Below are positions 19,063 through 29,905 of a stretch of DNA of 64,000 nucleotides, in pieces. The translations under genes were made by a program, and so were the position numbers. The stretch is taken from positions 62,001 to 126,000 of the forward strand of contig NZ_VNIB01000005.1 in the NCBI RefSeq assembly GCF_008124615.1. The letters are read 5' to 3'. The notes under the pieces were generated by a model that worked only from the letters and a program-made list of their open reading frames with translations, ran no database searches and was not told the origin of the DNA. This stretch comes from Geothermobacter ehrlichii (GTDB lineage: Bacteria; Desulfobacterota; Desulfuromonadia; Desulfuromonadales; Geothermobacteraceae). Within the stretch, counting starts at the first letter, position 1. Each line of letters starts with the position of its first letter.

Positions 19063-20032
19063 CAATCCCAGCGCCGGGACCGGAGACCTGTCCCCGCTGC
19101 CGGAGGCCTTTGTCCAGCTGCTGCGGCAGCTGGTGCCGGCCGGGCGGCTTGCTTCGGTCATGGAGAGTTTCGCCGCGGTCAAGCCGGTCTGCCTGCGCTT
19201 CAATCCCCTGCGCGCCGAGCCGGAGGTGATCCGGTCCGAGCTGGAGGCTGCCGGCTGTCGGCTGTCGCCCGTTCCCTGGTATCCACTGGCCTGCTGGGTG
19301 CCGGCGGAACAGAAGGCGCTGCTCACCGGAAGCGCCGCATTCGCCGAGGGACGCATCTACCTGCAGTCGCCGTCGAGCATGCTGGCGCCGCTGCTGCTGG
19401 CGCCCGAGCCGGGCGAGGAGGTTCTCGACCTGGCGGCCGCTCCCGGCGGCAAGACGCTGCTGCTGGCGGCGATGATGGGCAATCAGGGCCGGATCGCGGC
19501 GGTCGAGGCGGTAAGGGGGCGTTTTTTCCGGCTGAAGGAAAACCTGCGCCGCGGAGCGGCGACCCTGGTCGATACCTACCTGGCCGACGGCCGTACCATC
19601 GGCCGCAAGGTGCCCGGCCGTTTCGACCGGGTGCTGCTCGACGCCCCCTGTTCGTCGGAGGCCCGCTTCAGCCGGCTGCGTCCCGAAAGCTGGGCGCACT
19701 GGTCGGCGCGCAAGGTGAAGGAGACGGCGCGCAAGCAGCAGGGACTGCTGGTTTCCGCCCTGCAGGCGCTCAGACCCGGCGGACGGCTGCTCTACTGCAC
19801 CTGCGCCTTCTCTCCCGAGGAAAACGAGCTGAACGTCGCCCGCCTGCTCAGGCGCTTTCCGGGGCAGTTCAGCGTTGAGCCGCTGGCGGTGCCCGGCGAG
19901 GTTCCGCAGATGCCCGGACTGACCGCCTGGCAGGGACGGCAGCTGCCGGCCGAACTGGCCTCCACGGTACGTATCCTGCCCGACCGCCGCTACGACGGTT
20001 TCTATCTCGCCCTGTTGCGCAAGAATCGATGA
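19055..20032 (+). CDS. NOL1/NOP2/Sun family RNA (cytosine-5-) methyltransferase
   Basis: The 325-residue SAM-dependent enzyme has VLDLAAAPGGKTLLLAAMM for SAM binding, DAPCSSEARFS with one catalytic Cys and YCTCAFSPEENE with the other, the two-cysteine mechanism of m5C methyltransferases (RsmB/RsmF/YebU type). The rRNA or tRNA target cannot be assigned. It lacks the long N-terminal NusB-like domain of RsmB. The GTG at 19055 overlaps the peptidase gene; the stop overlaps hrpB (ATGA). Confidence 0.88.
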   Translation: MPDNPSAGTGDLSPLPEAFVQLLRQLVPAGRLASVMESFAAVKPVCLRFNPLRAEPEVIRSELEAAGCRLSPVPWYPLACWVPAEQKALLTGSAAFAEGRIYLQSPSSMLAPLLLAPEPGEEVLDLAAAPGGKTLLLAAMMGNQGRIAAVEAVRGRFFRLKENLRRGAATLVDTYLADGRTIGRKVPGRFDRVLLDAPCSSEARFSRLRPESWAHWSARKVKETARKQQGLLVSALQALRPGGRLLYCTCAFSPEENELNVARLLRRFPGQFSVEPLAVPGEVPQMPGLTAWQGRQLPAELASTVRILPDRRYDGFYLALLRKNR

Positions 20033-22527
20033 AGGAAGGATTCTCACGCTTACCGTCCCTCCCGGTCGACGAAGCTCTGCCGCGCCTCGACCGGCAACTC
20101 GCCGGGCGGCCGCTGGCGATCCTGCAGGCCGAACCGGGAGCCGGCAAGACCACCCGGGTGCCGCTGGCGCTGCTCGACGCCTCCTGGCTGGCCGGCAGGG
20201 GGATTCTGCTGCTCGAGCCGCGGCGGCTGGCCGCCGTCTGCGCCGCCCGCTACATGGCCGGACTGCTGGGGGAAGAAGTGGGGGAGACGGTCGGTTACAG
20301 TGTCCGTTACCAGCGCCGGGTTTCCGCCCGCACCCGCATCGAGGTGGTGACCGAGGGAGTGCTGACCCGGCGGCTGCAGCAGGACCCCGAACTGGCGGAC
20401 ATCGGCCTGGTCATCTTCGACGAGTTCCACGAGCGCCAGCTGCAGTCGGATCTGGGGCTCGCCCTCTGTCGCGACATCCAGGCGGGGCTGCGCCCCGATC
20501 TGCGGCTGCTGATCATGTCCGCCACCCTTGACGCCGACCGGCTGTCCCGCGCCCTCGGCGATGCGCCGGTGATCGCCTGCGGCGGACGGCAGCATCCGGT
20601 CGACTGCCGTTATCGCCCGGAAAGGGTGGGCGATGCCTGGCCGCAGCTGCTGCCGGCGGTGGTGCGGCAGGCAGTCGACGAAACCGTTGGCGACGTGCTG
20701 GTCTTTCTGCCCGGCCGGCGGCAGATCGAGCGGCTGGCGACGGAACTGGCGCCCTGGGCCGCTTCCCGGGGACTGCTGCTGGCGCCCCTGCACGGCGGCC
20801 TCGATCTGGCGGCGCAGAACCGGGCCCTGCAGCCGGGCGACAGCCGGAAGCTGGTGCTGGCGACCAACGTCGCCGAGACCAGCCTGACCATCGAAGGGGT
20901 ACGGGTGGTGGTCGACAGCGGCTTTGAACGCCGTCCACGGTTCGAGCCGTCCGTCGGGCTGACCCGGCTGGAGACGGTGCGCATCTCCAGGGCCAGTGCC
21001 CGGCAGCGGGCCGGCCGGGCCGGCCGGCTCGGCCCCGGTGTCTGCTACCGGCTCTGGAGCCGGGGCGAAGAGGCGGAAATGCTCGACGCGGCGCCGCCGG
21101 AAATCCGCCAGGCCGATCTGGCGCCGCTGCTGCTCGAACTGCTGGCCTGGGGCGTCGCCGACCCGGCGGCACTGGAATGGGTCGACCCGCCGCCGGCTTC
21201 GGGCCTGCGTGCGGCGCGGGAACTGCTCGAGCGGCTGGCGGCTATTGACAACGGCGGCCGGCTGACATCTGTCGGCCGGCGCATGAGCCGTCATCCCTGT
21301 CATCCCCGGCTGGCGCGTCTGCTGGTCGAGGCGGAAGACCGGCAATGGACGGCGCTTGGCGCCGACCTGGCGGCCCTGCTCTCCGAGGTCGATTTCCGGC
21401 GACTGCCGCGCGGCGACGGCGGACGGCGGGCGTGCGATGTCCGGGAGCTGCTCGAGTGGCTGGCGGTCCGTCGCGACCCCTCTCTTGCGCGGGCTCGCAA
21501 CTACTGGCGCCGACGGCTCGGCGTCGGCAGGGATGCCGGCGATGCCTGCGGCCCTGATGCTGTCGGGCATCTGCTGGCGACGGCCTTTCCCGACCGGATC
21601 GGCCGCCGGCGGGAAGGCGGCGCCGACCGCTACCTGCTTGCCAGCGGGCGGGCGGCGCGACTGGCGCCCTGGTCGATGGCCGGCCAGTCCGAATGGCTGG
21701 TGGCTGTCGAGGTGGCCGGTGGTGAGCAGGAGGCGACGATCACCATCGCCAGCCCCCTCTCCGAAGAGGTGGTCCATGAGCTGCGCGAGCGAGTCGATTG
21801 GGAGGACCATCTGGACTGGGACGCCGATGGCGGCCGGCTGGTCAGTTGCCGGCGGAAGCGGTTCGGCGCCCTGGTGCTGCAGCAGCGTCCCGGTGAACCG
21901 GATCCGGAACGGGCCGTCGCCCTGCTGCTTGGCGTCGTTCGCCGCCAGGGGCTGCGGCTGCTCGACTGGAACGACGAGGTCGCCGCTTTCTGCGCCCGGG
22001 TGCGCCTGCTGTCGAAGGTTTTCGGCGAGGATGTTTGGCCGCCGCTGACCGAGTCGTGGTTGCTGCAGCACCTGGAGCGCTGGCTTGCGCCCGGGCTTTA
22101 CGGCGTCAGAGACGCGGCCGGGTTGCGGCGTGTCCGCCTGCAGCCCCTGCTGCAGGGGCTGCTGGCCGGCGGCCGGCTGCGCGAGCTGGAGAGGCTGGCG
22201 CCGGAGCGGATGGAGATTCCGAGCGGCCGCCGGGCGCGCATCGACTACCTGGCGGCCGACGAACCGGTGCTGGCGGCCAAGCTGCAGGAGCTTTTCGGCT
22301 GGCGGCAGACGCCGCGCATCGCCGACGGCAGGGTGGCGCTGGTCATCCACCTGCTCTCCCCGGCCGGTCGCCCCCTGCAGGTGACCCGTGATCTGGCCTC
22401 CTTCTGGCGCAACGGCTATCCGGAAGTGCGCCGGGAGATGCGGGGCCGTTATCCGAAACACCCCTGGCCGGAGGACCCCCTGACCGCCGAGGCAACCGCC
22501 AGGGTCCGGCACGCGAAAAGGCGGTGA
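20029..22527 (+). CDS. hrpB: ATP-dependent helicase HrpB
   Basis: This 832-residue DEAH-type RNA helicase has Walker A GAGKTT near the N-terminus (LQAEPGAGKTTRVPLALL), the DEFH box in LVIFDEFHERQLQSDL, motif III MSATLDADRL, and motif VI QRAGRAGRLGPG. Helicase-associated and HrpB C-terminal domains follow. Its RNA substrate in bacteria is not established. Translation is coupled to the methyltransferase by ATGA. It ends 15 bases before the convergent protease gene. Confidence 0.93.
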   Translation: MKEGFSRLPSLPVDEALPRLDRQLAGRPLAILQAEPGAGKTTRVPLALLDASWLAGRGILLLEPRRLAAVCAARYMAGLLGEEVGETVGYSVRYQRRVSARTRIEVVTEGVLTRRLQQDPELADIGLVIFDEFHERQLQSDLGLALCRDIQAGLRPDLRLLIMSATLDADRLSRALGDAPVIACGGRQHPVDCRYRPERVGDAWPQLLPAVVRQAVDETVGDVLVFLPGRRQIERLATELAPWAASRGLLLAPLHGGLDLAAQNRALQPGDSRKLVLATNVAETSLTIEGVRVVVDSGFERRPRFEPSVGLTRLETVRISRASARQRAGRAGRLGPGVCYRLWSRGEEAEMLDAAPPEIRQADLAPLLLELLAWGVADPAALEWVDPPPASGLRAARELLERLAAIDNGGRLTSVGRRMSRHPCHPRLARLLVEAEDRQWTALGADLAALLSEVDFRRLPRGDGGRRACDVRELLEWLAVRRDPSLARARNYWRRRLGVGRDAGDACGPDAVGHLLATAFPDRIGRRREGGADRYLLASGRAARLAPWSMAGQSEWLVAVEVAGGEQEATITIASPLSEEVVHELRERVDWEDHLDWDADGGRLVSCRRKRFGALVLQQRPGEPDPERAVALLLGVVRRQGLRLLDWNDEVAAFCARVRLLSKVFGEDVWPPLTESWLLQHLERWLAPGLYGVRDAAGLRRVRLQPLLQGLLAGGRLRELERLAPERMEIPSGRRARIDYLAADEPVLAAKLQELFGWRQTPRIADGRVALVIHLLSPAGRPLQVTRDLASFWRNGYPEVRREMRGRYPKHPWPEDPLTAEATARVRHAKRR

Positions 22528-22542
22528 CGGGTGACGAGGGGA

Positions 22543-25494
<2,952 letters not shown>

Positions 25495-25582
25495 GCACTC
25501 AACTCCGTTCTGAAAATGCGGGCCGCACCCGGATGGGCGGTCCGGCGGACGGCTCATCCGGGTCGCCCCGGTACTGCTCTCA

Positions 25583-25612
25583 AGTCTAGCGGCAAACGGG
25601 CGGTTTTGACAG
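25583..25612 (-). promoter_or_regulatory. Candidate promoter of the PreP-like gene
   Basis: On the minus strand CTGTCA (25607-25612) and TAGACT (25583-25588) are separated by 18 bases, each matching four of six consensus positions, about 90 bases upstream of the ATG at 25494. It is supported only by its location and match. Confidence 0.35.
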
Positions 25613-25654
25613 GGGGAATGGCGAAAAATGCCCCGCGGAAGGCCGCGTGGTCTC

Positions 25655-25776
25655 AGGCTGCTGAAAAAGGCCCGTCTGCTGTGTTTCCGCATTTCTCGGC
25701 ATTCGAGTACGGTTTCAAGGTACGCCTCATGCCTCGACATTTACGGATGCCTTGCATCCGAACCTTTTTGGGCAGC
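25655..25776. repeat. Imperfect inverted-repeat element with CTGAAAAAGG/CCTTTTTGGGCAG ends
   Basis: Arms of about 45-50 bases face each other: GCTGCTGAAAAAGG at 25657-25670 and CCTTTTTGGGCAGC at 25763-25776, with similarity continuing inward. A small perfect hairpin GGATGC-CTT-GCATCC lies at 25745-25759. I recall similar CTGAAAAAGG...CCTTTTTGAACAG sequences as dispersed non-coding repeats in delta-proteobacterial genomes; that is recall and was not searched here. The rest of the 352-base gap between the protease and the cold-shock gene holds the cold-shock terminator and the protease promoter region. Confidence 0.5.
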
Positions 25777-25784
25777 ACGATTTG

Positions 25785-25821
25785 TCAACAAAAATGAAGC
25801 CCCGCGGATGACCGCGGGGCT
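25785..25821 (-). terminator. Rho-independent terminator of the cold-shock gene
   Basis: A perfect 10-base stem, AGCCCCGCGG (25798-25807) and CCGCGGGGCT (25812-25821), has a 4-base loop and is followed on the minus strand by TTCATTTTTGTT. It lies 25 bases after the cold-shock stop. Confidence 0.88.
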
Positions 25822-25846
25822 CGATGGCTGGATTGCGGGGGCCGGG

Positions 25847-26047
25847 TCAGATCTTGACGACATTGGCCGCCTGGGGCCCCTTCTGTCCTTCGGTGATGTC
25901 GAAGGAGACGCGGTCACCTTCGGCCAGCGACTTGAATCCCTCCATCTGGATTGAAGAGAAGTGGACAAAGACGTCCGGACCTTCCTCCTGGGCGATGAAA
26001 CCGAAACCTTTCGCATCATTGAACCATTTCACTACACCTTCTGCCAT
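25847..26047 (-). CDS. Cold-shock domain protein
   Basis: This 66-residue single cold-shock (OB-fold) domain has RNP1 GFGFIAQ and RNP2 VFVHFSSI, opening [17 protein letters not shown]. It binds single-stranded RNA and DNA as an RNA chaperone. The ATG at 26047 has AAAGGAG 8 bases upstream. It is monocistronic, with a terminator just downstream and a structured leader of about 150 bases upstream, as is typical for cold-shock mRNAs. Confidence 0.95.
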   Translation of the reverse strand: MAEGVVKWFNDAKGFGFIAQEEGPDVFVHFSSIQMEGFKSLAEGDRVSFDITEGQKGPQAANVVKI

Positions 26048-26061
26048 CGTTCTGCTCCTTT

Positions 26062-26205
26062 GTCCCGAAGGACGGGTTGTGCGGGTCTGGGCCCCCTTGG
26101 TACAAGAAAGGCCGCACGCTGTCCTGTCAGCATGCGGCCGGTGTCTCAGTTTATGGATATTTCTTTCTTCACGTGATCCCAGTCTTGCCTGTTGTATCAG
26201 GATCA
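26062..26205 (-). promoter_or_regulatory. Structured 5' leader of the cold-shock mRNA
   Basis: Three inverted repeats lie between the candidate promoter and the start codon on the minus strand. The first pairs GTGATCC with GGATCAC across a 20-base loop. The second is a 12-base stem, GGCCGCATGCTG with CAGCGTGCGGCC (26110-26139), followed by TTTCTTG. The third is GTCC-TTCG-GGAC (26062-26073), a UUCG tetraloop hairpin directly before the AAAGGAG ribosome site. The middle hairpin could also terminate mlaC transcripts. Temperature control is inference. Confidence 0.5.
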
Positions 26206-26234
26206 CTTATAGCACGCCGTTCTGTTTGCAGCAA
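26206..26234 (-). promoter_or_regulatory. Candidate promoter of the cold-shock gene
   Basis: TATAAG (26206-26211) is a good -10 match, with TTGCTG (26229-26234) 17 bases upstream. It lies just behind mlaC and gives a leader of about 150 bases. An overlapping TTGACT a few bases further upstream is a closer -35 match, but its spacing of 22 bases is too long. Confidence 0.5.
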
Positions 26235-26247
26235 GTCAAAAAAGTTT

Positions 26248-26850
26248 TTACTGGCGGCCTTTTTTCAGTTCGGCAATCTTGGCCTCCATTTTGGCGAAGA
26301 GCTTTTCGAACCCTTCCCGTTCGATGATGTGGCCGTAACTGCCGCGAAAGTTGCGCACCAGGCTGACGCCCTCGATGACCACATCGTAGACGTACCAGCC
26401 GTCAGTTTTGCGTACCAGCTTGTAGTGGATGGGGATATCGGTGTTGCCCGAACGGATGCTGGTCTTGACCAAAGCCTTTTTCCCCCTGATCTTCTCGTCG
26501 CCGTAAGCGACGGTTTCGTCGGTGTAGGCCTCGATGCGGCCGAGATAGGTGGCTTCGAGCAGGGCGGAGAAGAGCTCCATGAATCTCTGCCTCTGCTCGG
26601 GCGTGGCCTTGCGCCAGTTCTTGCCCAGGGTGCTGCGGGACATGGTTTCGAAGTCGAACCGTCCCTTGATCAGTTCGGTCAGGGTCTGCCGGCGCTGCGG
26701 CCTGTCCAGGTTCTTGTCGCGCAGCACGTCGAGAATCCTGTTGACGGTGGCCGAGATATCCTCTTTCGGGGTGGTCGCCATGGCTGTCGGCGCGCTGAGC
26801 AGCAAGGCGATGACGGCTGTGAGAATGATGCGTATCGCTCTGGCAATCAT
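26248..26850 (-). CDS. mlaC: Periplasmic phospholipid carrier MlaC (Tgt2/MlaC family)
   Basis: The 200-residue protein has a signal peptide (MIARAIRIILTAVIALLLSAPTAMA) and a MlaC fold: ILDVLRDKNLDRPQRRQTLTELIKGRFDFETMSR, then WYVYDVVIEGVSLVRNFRG. It shuttles phospholipids between the outer-membrane MlaA complex and the inner-membrane MlaFED complex. The ATG at 26850 has AAAGGAG upstream; a 7-codon longer frame is not preferred. It is the last gene of the mla operon, 67 bases after mlaA. Confidence 0.9.
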   Translation of the reverse strand: MIARAIRIILTAVIALLLSAPTAMATTPKEDISATVNRILDVLRDKNLDRPQRRQTLTELIKGRFDFETMSRSTLGKNWRKATPEQRQRFMELFSALLEATYLGRIEAYTDETVAYGDEKIRGKKALVKTSIRSGNTDIPIHYKLVRKTDGWYVYDVVIEGVSLVRNFRGSYGHIIEREGFEKLFAKMEAKIAELKKGRQ

Positions 26851-26917
26851 GCGGAACTCCTTTGTGATCAACGGTCATTGAATCGGGTCGTTGCCATTAT
26901 AGCCCAAAACCGGTCTT

Positions 26918-27718
26918 TCAATCTTCGACCAGCGCGGCCCGCTGCTGGGCCCAGGCGTCCCGGACAAAGAGATAGGGGTCGAGCTGCTCCCTGCGGATGC
27001 TCTCGTAGGTATCCTTGTCGATGGAAAGGACGTTGATCCGGTCGCCGGTCTTCAGGGCGATCTGCTCCCAGAGCCGCAGCTTGACGTACCAGGGCGAGGT
27101 AATGGGATCGATGAAACCATCGCCGAGCAGCCCGATGCCGTCGCGCAGGCTCGACGGGCCGAAAACGGGAAGGACCAGGTAGAAGCCCTGACCGACGTGG
27201 TAGCGGCCGAAGGTCTGGCCGAGGTCCTCTTCCTGTTTTTTCCAGCCCAGCCAGCTTTTCGCGGGGTCGAAAAGACCGAGCAGGCCGACCGTCGAGTTGA
27301 CGACAAAACGGCCGAGTTCGGTTCCGGCTTCCTTCGGTTTCAGCTGCAGGATGCAGTTGACCAGCCGTACCGGAGTGCCCAGGTTGCTGAAGAAGCGGTC
27401 GATCGCCAGCCGCCCCGGCTCGGGAACGATGCGGAATCCCCTGGCCAGCGGTTTGAACAGGTAGATGTAGAGTTTGTCGTTGAACCAGAAGATACCACGG
27501 TTGACCGGTTCCAGGGGGTCGGCGATTTGGGAGTCCTCCGCGGCGAAGGGATCGTCGAAGGGATCGCTGAAATCGCCCGTCTCACCGGTCTGGCCGGCCG
27601 GGCTTGCCGTTTCGGATTCGATGGAAGGCGAGGCCGCGTGGCAGAAGGTAGCCGGCGCCAGGAAAAGCCCCCAGGCCAGGCCGAGTCCGCACAGCAGGGG
27701 AAGAAACAGGCGCTTCAT
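26918..27718 (-). CDS. mlaA: Outer-membrane lipid asymmetry lipoprotein-like protein MlaA (VacJ)
   Basis: The 266-residue protein has the MlaA signature: DPLEPVNRGIFWFNDKLYIYLFKPLARGFR, LGTPVRLVNCILQLK, and YHVGQGFYLVLPVFGPSSLRDGIG. The N-terminus is a signal peptide with a cysteine (APATFCHAAS); a standard lipobox is not clear. It removes phospholipids from the outer leaflet of the outer membrane. The start overlaps the mlaD stop (ATGA). Confidence 0.92.
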   Translation of the reverse strand: MKRLFLPLLCGLGLAWGLFLAPATFCHAASPSIESETASPAGQTGETGDFSDPFDDPFAAEDSQIADPLEPVNRGIFWFNDKLYIYLFKPLARGFRIVPEPGRLAIDRFFSNLGTPVRLVNCILQLKPKEAGTELGRFVVNSTVGLLGLFDPAKSWLGWKKQEEDLGQTFGRYHVGQGFYLVLPVFGPSSLRDGIGLLGDGFIDPITSPWYVKLRLWEQIALKTGDRINVLSIDKDTYESIRREQLDPYLFVRDAWAQQRAALVED

Positions 27719-28167
27719 TTCGAGTCCTTTTCGAAAATGTACTTGCTGATCAGTTCTTCGATGTTGATGGCCGGCTCGGTCTCCTCGATTTCACCACCCG
27801 GTTCGATCAGGTCGGGTGATCCCCCCGGGGAGATGCTGATGTAGCGGTCGCCTATGATGCCGGCGGTGCGGATGGAGGCGATGCAATCGTCCTGCAGTTC
27901 GACGCCGTTGTCGATTTCCATGTTGACAATGGCCTCATACTCATCCGGATCGAGCCGGATCGCCTTGACCCGGCCGATGCGGACACCGGCGATTTCGACG
28001 TTGGCCCCGACCTTGAGGCCGGAAACCGAACTGAAGCGGGCGTTGACGGTGTATGTCGTGTGGTTGAACAGGCGTACGTCACCCAGCTTGACCGAAATGT
28101 AGGCAAAGCAGAGGAAGCCCAGCACCAGAAAGAGGCCGACGGCCATCTCAATGTTGAATCTTTTCAT
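27715..28167 (-). CDS. mlaD: MCE-domain lipid transport protein MlaD
   Basis: The 150-residue protein has one N-terminal membrane helix (EMAVGLFLVLGFLCFAYISV) and a single MCE domain (YTVNARFSSVSGLKVGANVEIAGVRIGRV). It forms the hexameric periplasmic ring on the MlaFE transporter that holds lipid. ATGA overlaps join it to mlaF before and mlaA after. Confidence 0.92.
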   Translation of the reverse strand: MKRFNIEMAVGLFLVLGFLCFAYISVKLGDVRLFNHTTYTVNARFSSVSGLKVGANVEIAGVRIGRVKAIRLDPDEYEAIVNMEIDNGVELQDDCIASIRTAGIIGDRYISISPGGSPDLIEPGGEIEETEPAINIEELISKYIFEKDSK

Positions 28168-28946
28168 GATGAGACTGACTCCTCGCGTTCACTGGAATAG
28201 ATCGGACCCATGGTGGTTTCGACGAAGGCGCGGATGTGGGGGTTGTCGGACAGCTGGAAAGCCTCGGGGGGGAGGCAGCCCTGGATCCTTCTGTCGGCCA
28301 GCAGCGCCACCTCGTCAGCCAGCTTGAAGATCTTCGGCACGTCGTGACTGACGATCACCGCCGTGTAGCCGAGCTGCGCCTGCGCCCGGTAGAAGAGGCG
28401 ATAGATCTCGTTGCTCTTGTGTACGTCGAGGCCGGTGGTCGGTTCGTCGAAAAAGACGATCTTGGGATCGATGACCAGGGCACGGGCCAGACCGACCCGT
28501 TTCTGCATGCCGCCACTGATCTGGGCCGGGAACTTGTTTTCGGCCCCTTCCAGTCCCATCATCGCCAGCTTGTCCATGACCCGCTCACGGATCTGCGATT
28601 CCGGCATTTTCGTTCTCTCCCTCAGAGGGAGGGCGACATTGTCGAAGACATTCATCGAGTCGAAGAGGGCGACGTTCTGGAACAGGACGCCGAAATGCCG
28701 GCGCACTTCCTTCAGTTCCCGCTGCCGGCAGCGGGTCAGGTCGCAGCCGAGAATCCTCACCTGGCCGCTGTCCGGGCGCATCAGGCCGAGCATGTGCTTG
28801 AGGATGACGCTCTTGCCTTGGCCCGAGGCCCCTACGATGACCAGGGTTGTACCCGGACGCACCCGCAGGTTGACACCGTCGAGCACCTTCTGTTCGCCGA
28901 AGGACTTTTCGACGTCGACCAGTTCGATGATCGGTTCCTGTTCCAT
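28164..28946 (-). CDS. mlaF: Phospholipid ABC transporter ATP-binding protein MlaF
   Basis: This 260-residue ABC ATPase has Walker A VGASGQGKS, Q-loop GVLFQNVALFDSMNVFDN, signature ISGGMQKRVGLARAL, Walker B KIVFFDEPTTGLD and an H-loop in VIVSHD. It energises lipid transport with MlaE. It is followed by mlaD with ATGA overlap and lies 21 bases after mlaE. Confidence 0.94.
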   Translation of the reverse strand: MEQEPIIELVDVEKSFGEQKVLDGVNLRVRPGTTLVIVGASGQGKSVILKHMLGLMRPDSGQVRILGCDLTRCRQRELKEVRRHFGVLFQNVALFDSMNVFDNVALPLRERTKMPESQIRERVMDKLAMMGLEGAENKFPAQISGGMQKRVGLARALVIDPKIVFFDEPTTGLDVHKSNEIYRLFYRAQAQLGYTAVIVSHDVPKIFKLADEVALLADRRIQGCLPPEAFQLSDNPHIRAFVETTMGPIYSSEREESVSS

Positions 28947-28967
28947 GTCTGTTCGCGGTCGCTTTCT

Positions 28968-29756
28968 CTAGATCATCATCGCGCTGATGAGATAGTCCCA
29001 GACCAGGATCGACACCGAGGAAAGGACCACCGCCGACGTGGTCGTGCGACTGACGCCTTCGGCACCGAAGCCGCCGGTACGTTCCATGTGCAGGTAGTAG
29101 CCCTTGACCGAGCAGATCCAGATCACCACCAGGCCGAAGACCAGGGCCTTGATGATGCCCATGTTGATGTCGTGCCAGACAACCGCCTTGTACATCGATT
29201 GCAGAAAGACGCCCTCGTTGACCCCCAGCAGGCCGACGCCGACCGCCCAGCCACCGGCGATGCCGACCACATCGAAAATGAAGGTGAGCAGGGGCATGGC
29301 GATGATGCCGCCGAGGAACTTGGGAACAAGCAGGTATCTGAAGGGGTCGATGGCCATGCATTCGAGGGCGTCGATCTGTTCCGAGTTGCGCATGATGCCG
29401 ATTTCGGCGGTGATGGCCGATCCGGCCCGGCCGATGACCATCAGCGCCGTCAGCACCGGACCGAGCTCGCGCAGCAGGGACAGGGCGACGGCCGAGCCGA
29501 GCAGCCCCTCGGAGCCGAACTTGCGCAGGGTGTAGTAGCCCTGCAGGCCGAGGACCATGCCGGTGAAGGCGCCGGTAAAGATGATGACGAAAATGGATTT
29601 GGCGCCGATGAAGTGGATCTGGCGGATCACCGGCCGCAGCTTGTAGGGCGGAGTGACGATGCGCAGCAGGCAGGTGCCGAGAAAGATGCCCATGCGTCCA
29701 GTCACCTCGAGCAGGTAGAGACTTTCCCGGCCGATTCTTTCCAGCAACTGAAACAT
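28968..29756 (-). CDS. mlaE: Phospholipid ABC transporter permease MlaE
   Basis: The 262-residue permease has several hydrophobic helices and conserved segments of the MlaE/Ttg2B family: REFG-like LLRELGPVLTALMVIGRAGSAITAEIG, then EQIDALECMAIDPFRYLLVP, and a GGFGAEGVSRTTTSAVV C-terminal region. It is the first gene of the minus-strand mla operon. The ATG at 29756 (MFQLLERIG) is preferred over an in-frame TTG at 29786. Neither has a strong ribosome site. Confidence 0.93.
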   Translation of the reverse strand: MFQLLERIGRESLYLLEVTGRMGIFLGTCLLRIVTPPYKLRPVIRQIHFIGAKSIFVIIFTGAFTGMVLGLQGYYTLRKFGSEGLLGSAVALSLLRELGPVLTALMVIGRAGSAITAEIGIMRNSEQIDALECMAIDPFRYLLVPKFLGGIIAMPLLTFIFDVVGIAGGWAVGVGLLGVNEGVFLQSMYKAVVWHDINMGIIKALVFGLVVIWICSVKGYYLHMERTGGFGAEGVSRTTTSAVVLSSVSILVWDYLISAMMI

Positions 29757-29905
29757 GCCCAAGAGGATAGTCAAATGTACGGGCAATGCAAGTGTTAAAT
29801 AACAGGGGATTTCATCGGTGGAAGGTGTTTTCCGGGAAATCTGCTAAACTGATACAGGCACATTCTGGCCCGCAGGTTCCATGGATCGTGCCAGGAGGGG
29901 GAACC

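Noticed and set aside
20050-22512. 820-codon minus-strand frame over hrpB
   Set aside because: Antisense shadow of hrpB with low-complexity Gln/Arg/Pro-rich translation.
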